This document shows positions 5,966 to 9,440 of a stretch of DNA of 9,440 nt, in pieces (the stretch's first letter is position 1; each line of letters begins with the position of its first letter). A model generated the notes under the pieces. That model did not search any database. It was given only the letters and a program-made list of their open reading frames with translations, and was not told the DNA's origin. This stretch comes from Methanoregula sp. (GTDB lineage Archaea; Halobacteriota; Methanomicrobia; Methanomicrobiales; Methanospirillaceae), in assembly GCA_026394695.1 (NCBI GenBank), contig JAPKXT010000139.1, positions 1-9,440 of the forward strand, written 5' to 3'. A program made the translations under genes and the position numbers.

Positions 5966-7078
5966 ATGACATTTCCGTCTTCCGGGTCTGGTGGTACCAG
6001 GTCTTCTCCGGATATACCCCTCAGCCAGATTATACGAGATGAACTGTCTGCGGTCCAAAAAACGCGTGCCGGACTGATGATCCAGCCGGAAACACCTCGT
6101 TTCCATACCATTGTCCTTATCCTGTGTGCCGGTATCAACGTGATCTTTTTTTTGGCCCGGCATGACTATATGGCCCTTTTTATTGCTGCCAGTCTCTACC
6201 TCAATATGTATTATTTCATTACTCTTCTGATACCTACAAATTTTAAAGCGGCCGGTATCCCGAAAGCAGATCTCAACCGGTTCCGGACCTGGCTTAAAGA
6301 GATCGGGGTAACATCGGGAACAGCCCGGTTTACCCGGTTGTTTATCAATTCCATCCTTATCAACAGCAGGACCTTATCCCTTGGGATCGGGCTGATATTT
6401 TCCATCGATATTCTCTATTCACTGGTGGCATATGCCCGGGGGCTCCCGTTCATGATTACGCTCATCGTCATATCGCAGTGTGCAGTGATCGTTGTCTTCT
6501 ACCTCATGGTCTGGAAATTTGAACCCTTCTCGACTACGTATGAAAAACACGTAGAGAAGATGAAAAGCAGTCTTCACCGGCAGAACCTGCCACCCCATCT
6601 GGTAACCGCCATGTTCATTTTTGGCTTTTTACTGGCCATAGTTTTGTTTTTAACCACGATCATCCTCCTGCCGGGAGTAACCCTGAACGCGTTTCTTGAC
6701 CAGTCAAAGGTGGCAGAGCTCGGGCATGTCTTCTTCCTCATCGCGTTGCTTGCCTTCAGCCAGTATTTCATCATCCGCTACATCCACGGGATCACAAGCC
6801 GGACCATGGCTGACAGGCTCTTTGATTTTAAGGAAAATGCGCTGTCGGACCTGCTCAACCCGGATGCTTCCCTCAATACAGACCGGTGCGATGACCTGAA
6901 AAATCGCGCTGAAACAACAACCCTGCTGCTCGAATCCAGGATATACACGATAAAGCGGAACACACTTGCCGGAACCTTCCCGGTCTTTGTCGTGGACCTG
7001 GACTTCTCGGTGATCCTTGACAGCACAACCCTGACTGCAATCAGGGGTTATATCGGAGATACAAAAATAGCGCGATGA
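5966..7078 (+). CDS. Hypothetical polytopic membrane protein, six predicted helices
   Basis: This is a 370-residue protein I do not recognise. The first 45 residues are soluble and Ser/Gly/Pro-rich. Hydrophobic helices lie at about 47-64, 68-90, 137-155, 161-182, 214-236 and 253-271, with charged loops at about 91-136 (Arg/Lys-rich) and 185-212. The C-terminal 100 residues are mostly polar, with a DLDFSVILDS strand-like segment at about 344-353. No transporter signature, catalytic motif or nucleotide-binding site is visible. The ATG at 5966 fits a TATA box 25 nt upstream and no SD, so translation is probably leaderless. A T8 run starting 23 nt after the stop terminates it against the convergent MFS gene, so it is a single-gene unit. 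Coding character (helix pattern and a long uninterrupted frame) is convincing, but function is open. Confidence 0.8.
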   Translation: MTFPSSGSGGTRSSPDIPLSQIIRDELSAVQKTRAGLMIQPETPRFHTIVLILCAGINVIFFLARHDYMALFIAASLYLNMYYFITLLIPTNFKAAGIPKADLNRFRTWLKEIGVTSGTARFTRLFINSILINSRTLSLGIGLIFSIDILYSLVAYARGLPFMITLIVISQCAVIVVFYLMVWKFEPFSTTYEKHVEKMKSSLHRQNLPPHLVTAMFIFGFLLAIVLFLTTIILLPGVTLNAFLDQSKVAELGHVFFLIALLAFSQYFIIRYIHGITSRTMADRLFDFKENALSDLLNPDASLNTDRCDDLKNRAETTTLLLESRIYTIKRNTLAGTFPVFVVDLDFSVILDSTTLTAIRGYIGDTKIAR

Positions 7079-7100
7079 TAGTGGTACAGGCTCTTCTCCG

Positions 7101-7115
7101 ATTTTTTTTAAAAAA
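7101..7115. terminator. Bidirectional oligo-T/oligo-A terminator between convergent genes
   Basis: T8 at 7102-7109 is followed directly by A6 at 7110-7115. Read on the plus strand, the T-run ends the membrane-protein transcript from 5966; read on the minus strand, the A-run becomes T6 and ends the MFS transcript 21 nt after its stop. Its position midway between convergent stops supports the call. Confidence 0.65.
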
Positions 7116-7135
7116 CCGGGGGCCGTAATCCCACG

Positions 7136-8590
7136 TTACCCTTGTGTCTTCACATCCTCTTTGCCCCGCATGGCCGAGACAATGATTGCGGGGATGGTAA
7201 GGACTGCCGAGACCATAAACACGAAACGGATCGCATCGGTGAACTGGATCTGTGTTGCAATGGGGAGGTTTGCTGTGCCAACGACGAACAGGTTCATCAT
7301 CTCATCGAGCGGGATCATACCGATCAACAGGGGCAGGGCGATTGTCATAGAGATCACCATACCGGTGTTGTTGAAAAATGCCCGCATGGATGATGCAAAT
7401 CCTCGCCGTTCTACCGGGACCGCTGCCATGATAGCGCTCGTATTCGGTGGCTGGAAGAGTCCTGACCCAAATCCGTGCACAAACATCCATACTGCAAGCA
7501 CCCAGTACGGTATGTCGTACTGCATAAAGCTTAACCCGATAAGCCCAACCATCGACACAATGAGACCTGCCGTGCTTATCAGGCGCGAACCATATTTGTC
7601 AGAAAGAGATCCCCCGAGCGGCCCGGTTATGACCAATCCAATTGCCAGTGGTGATATGAGGATGCTGGCCCAGAATGGGTCATATCCTTTGGGCCCCTGA
7701 AAGAAGAGGATAAGCAGCATCATAACCGCGCCGCGTGCGATGGCGTTCAGGAGGGCACTGATCTGCCCAAAGGAAAATATCCGTATCCTGAAAAGTGAGA
7801 GATCGATAAGAGGATAGCGGGTCGACCGCTCGTGAGAGAAAAACCCGGCGAGCGATATAATCCCGACAGCGAGCGAGGCAAGCATCGGTAAAGACGTGAA
7901 CCCTACGAGAACACCCGCGCTTCCATACACTGCCAGCGCTACGAATGCCACAGCAAACAGTATCATCCCGGTATAATCAAATGGTTCTGCACCGGAAAAT
8001 TCTTTCACCTCGCGGAGGCGTGTATGGGCAAAATACATTGCGATGAGCCCGATAGGGACATTGAAGAAGAAATTCAGGCGCCAGTCGATCATCGTGAGAA
8101 CCCCCCCGAGGATCGGACCGACAACAAATGCCGCCGCCATTATCATGGAAAGGATTCCCATGGCCTTGCCCAGTTCCCATTTCGGAAACGCGTCTACGAC
8201 AATGACGGTACCATTTGCTACTAAAAATGCCCCCCCGATTGCCTGAATCACCCGGAACCCGATCAGCTGCGTAACATCAGCAGCGAGACCGCACAGGAGT
8301 GACCCGACCGTAAATACTGCAATGCCCAGAACATAGAGTTGTTTGCGGCCGTAAATATCGGCAAGGCGGCCGCAGGCTGGCGCGAGGATGGTCAAAATGA
8401 GCATATATACGATCAAAACCCACATGACCCCTACAAGTGAGGTATTGAGTTTGATCATCATGGTTGGAAGCGCGATGATGAGCGTACTCGCGTTGAGAAT
8501 GCCGACGAGTGTACCGAGAGATGCCACTGCAAGGGCTGTCCATTTATAGGCATCACCGGAAAGTTCAGATTTCTGAGAAAATGGGTTCAC
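7136..8590 (-). CDS. MFS drug/solute exporter, DHA2 (EmrB/QacA) type, about 14 helices
   Basis: This 484-residue protein has the length and helix content of the 14-TM DHA2 branch of the major facilitator superfamily, proton-driven exporters of drugs or other small molecules. Motif A of the 2-3 loop is GRLADIYGRK at about residues 74-83. Motif C lies in helix 5, ending GPILGG at about 158-163. It is followed by the DHA2-typical WRLNFFFNVPIG at 170-181. Asp78 and Arg82 of motif A are present. A second-half loop reads GGSLSDKYGSR, the expected internal repeat of motif A. The start is GTG at 8590, preceded by GAGGG at 8604-8600 with nine bases between. A TATA-like box lies near 8661-8669. No EmrA-type partner or TetR/MarR regulator is adjacent, so the substrate cannot be inferred. 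The last residues are charged and the frame is intact. Confidence 0.93.
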   Translation of the reverse strand: MNPFSQKSELSGDAYKWTALAVASLGTLVGILNASTLIIALPTMMIKLNTSLVGVMWVLIVYMLILTILAPACGRLADIYGRKQLYVLGIAVFTVGSLLCGLAADVTQLIGFRVIQAIGGAFLVANGTVIVVDAFPKWELGKAMGILSMIMAAAFVVGPILGGVLTMIDWRLNFFFNVPIGLIAMYFAHTRLREVKEFSGAEPFDYTGMILFAVAFVALAVYGSAGVLVGFTSLPMLASLAVGIISLAGFFSHERSTRYPLIDLSLFRIRIFSFGQISALLNAIARGAVMMLLILFFQGPKGYDPFWASILISPLAIGLVITGPLGGSLSDKYGSRLISTAGLIVSMVGLIGLSFMQYDIPYWVLAVWMFVHGFGSGLFQPPNTSAIMAAVPVERRGFASSMRAFFNNTGMVISMTIALPLLIGMIPLDEMMNLFVVGTANLPIATQIQFTDAIRFVFMVSAVLTIPAIIVSAMRGKEDVKTQG

Positions 8591-8660
8591 GTGAATTGTC
8601 CCTCGTACGGGTATCCTTGTCCCGGATATGTGTCTGAAGTAGTGGGTGATACGGGAACCT

Positions 8661-8669
8661 AAATATTTG
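8661..8669 (-). promoter_or_regulatory. TATA-like promoter element for the MFS gene
   Basis: On the minus strand the sequence reads CAAATATTTA in an otherwise GC-rich intergenic region, about 75 nt upstream of the GTG start. Transcription would start near 8639 and leave a leader of about 50 nt, long enough to carry the GAGGG ribosome site seen at 8604-8600. The site is inferred from sequence only. Confidence 0.4.
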
Positions 8670-8790
8670 TATTATTGCCGGGGTAAACCCGCAGTCTCTC
8701 TATAATTCCAGGGTAAAAATTTCCCGTCAACCTGAATGGGGAAAAGAAATGATATTCCTGGTAGGGTAAAGCGAGGGAAAAGCCACATCT

Positions 8791-9440
8791 TCAGGCATTC
8801 ACCAGCTTTTTTTCGGCAGGCAGGCAGCGGAATGAAACCCGGAGTATAAAACCGATGACAAGTACCGATGCCGATACGACGACAATCTTCACCCATTGTT
8901 CTAACGACAGGGGCACTGTCCCAAAAACTGCCCCGCCGAACTGGATGATAAAAACCTGGGCGAGTACAACCACACCCATGACAATAAAAAATATCGGGTT
9001 GCCTTTAAAAAACGGAGGCATCTTGCCGTCAAGGGCCCGGCAGTTGATACCGTTCCAGACGGCAGTGATGATGAAGGCTGCAAAGAACACGGTATTGATC
9101 TCAGCAGTGGTAGTACCACCTAAAAAGCCCGTGGCGATCTGGAGAATGCCACCAAGAATAATACACACGCCGGTTACGATGATCGATACCCCCATGAACG
9201 GGGTAATAATAGGAGCGTCATGCGGGACCGGTGTACGGTTCATCAACCCGGCATGCGGGGCCTCCGAGCAGAGAGCGAACGCTGCAAGTGTATCCATGAT
9301 GATATTGATCCAGAGGATCTGGATGATAGTAAACGGCTCCAGGTACCCCAAAAGAGGCGCGATGAATACGAGGATGCAGGCGCAGAAATTGATCGTGAGC
9401 TGGAAGAGAATGAACCGCTGGATGTTCTCGTAGAGCGACC
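8791..9440 (-). CDS. Calcium-translocating P-type ATPase, C-terminal membrane domain (5' end outside window)
   Basis: The frame is open to the right edge, and the 215 residues visible are only the last quarter of a protein of usually 850-950 residues. The first visible residues, SLYENIQRFILFQLT, are the conserved entry to M5 of plasma-membrane-type Ca2+ pumps. M6 follows with WINIIMDTLAAFAL, whose Asn45 and Asp49 (counted from the first visible residue) match the N-x3-D calcium ligands of PMCA/SERCA M6. Helices M7 (about 82-103), M8 (115-133, ending NGINCR), M9 (147-169) and M10 (180-203) complete the domain. The phosphorylation Asp, the nucleotide domain and M4 are not in the window, so pump activity cannot be judged. 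The expected role is ATP-driven Ca2+ export. The gene ends with a basic tail; 200 bases with only a weak T5 at 8719-8715 separate it from the MFS gene on the same strand. Confidence 0.93.
   Translation of the reverse strand, partial: SLYENIQRFILFQLTINFCACILVFIAPLLGYLEPFTIIQILWINIIMDTLAAFALCSEAPHAGLMNRTPVPHDAPIITPFMGVSIIVTGVCIILGGILQIATGFLGGTTTAEINTVFFAAFIITAVWNGINCRALDGKMPPFFKGNPIFFIVMGVVVLAQVFIIQFGGAVFGTVPLSLEQWVKIVVVSASVLVIGFILRVSFRCLPAEKKLVNA

Noticed and set aside
7161..7700. 179-residue plus-strand open frame opposite the MFS gene
   Set aside because: It is the antisense shadow of a clear DHA2 transporter, with no motif of its own.
8855..9433. 192-residue plus-strand open frame opposite the P-type ATPase
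   Set aside because: It is the antisense shadow of a strongly conserved Ca2+ ATPase membrane domain; its own product shows no motif.

Overview
The window looks like a chromosomal segment of a methanogenic archaeon, most plausibly of the Methanomicrobiales (Methanoregula-like). This is inference from gene content and signals, not a database result. The support is TATA-like boxes at archaeal spacing, one of them fitting a leaderless gene; oligo-T terminators without GC stems; SD motifs of the GTGAT/GAGG type; secreted proteins with a signal peptide and a C-terminal membrane anchor; and moderately GC-rich codon use.

Layout. (1) Positions 2-2362, plus strand: the C-terminal part of a large secreted protein, open at the left edge. 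It has a Cys-rich motif, about eight thrombospondin type 3 calcium-binding repeats and a C-terminal HExxH metallopeptidase domain resembling family M64. It is followed 6 nt later by a small anchored exported protein. (2) Positions 2516-2884: a broken gene resembling the DUF6125 family, with an in-frame TAG and an apparently deleted middle. (3) Positions 3040-3432, minus strand: a PaaI-type hotdog thioesterase. (4) Positions 3469-4013: no convincing gene, then at 4014-4445 an N-terminally truncated paralog of the small exported protein. (5) Positions 4649-5623: a CDF metal-efflux transporter with an HD/HD site and an unusual Cys-rich tail, preceded by a perfect 14-bp palindrome. (6) Positions 5727-5906: the C-terminal two-helix remnant of a CorA-type Mg2+ channel. 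(7) Positions 5966-7078: an unrecognised six-helix membrane protein, probably leaderless. (8) Positions 7136-8590, minus strand: a 14-TM DHA2-type MFS exporter, convergent with the previous gene across a bidirectional T/A terminator. (9) Positions 8791-9440, minus strand: the C-terminal membrane domain of a Ca2+ P-type ATPase, open at the right edge.

Functionally the region is a mix of envelope and transport genes rather than one operon. The clearest co-transcribed pair is the protease-like gene and the small exported protein. Intact transporters (CDF, MFS, P-type ATPase) are interspersed with three broken genes (DUF6125-like, truncated paralog, CorA tail), so the 2.4-5.9 kb stretch appears to be undergoing decay. 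I see no CRISPR array, tRNA, rRNA, transposase or phage gene. I do not see a clearly new multi-gene system; the best leads are the calcium-repeat/M64-like protein with its partner family, and the Cys-tailed CDF transporter.
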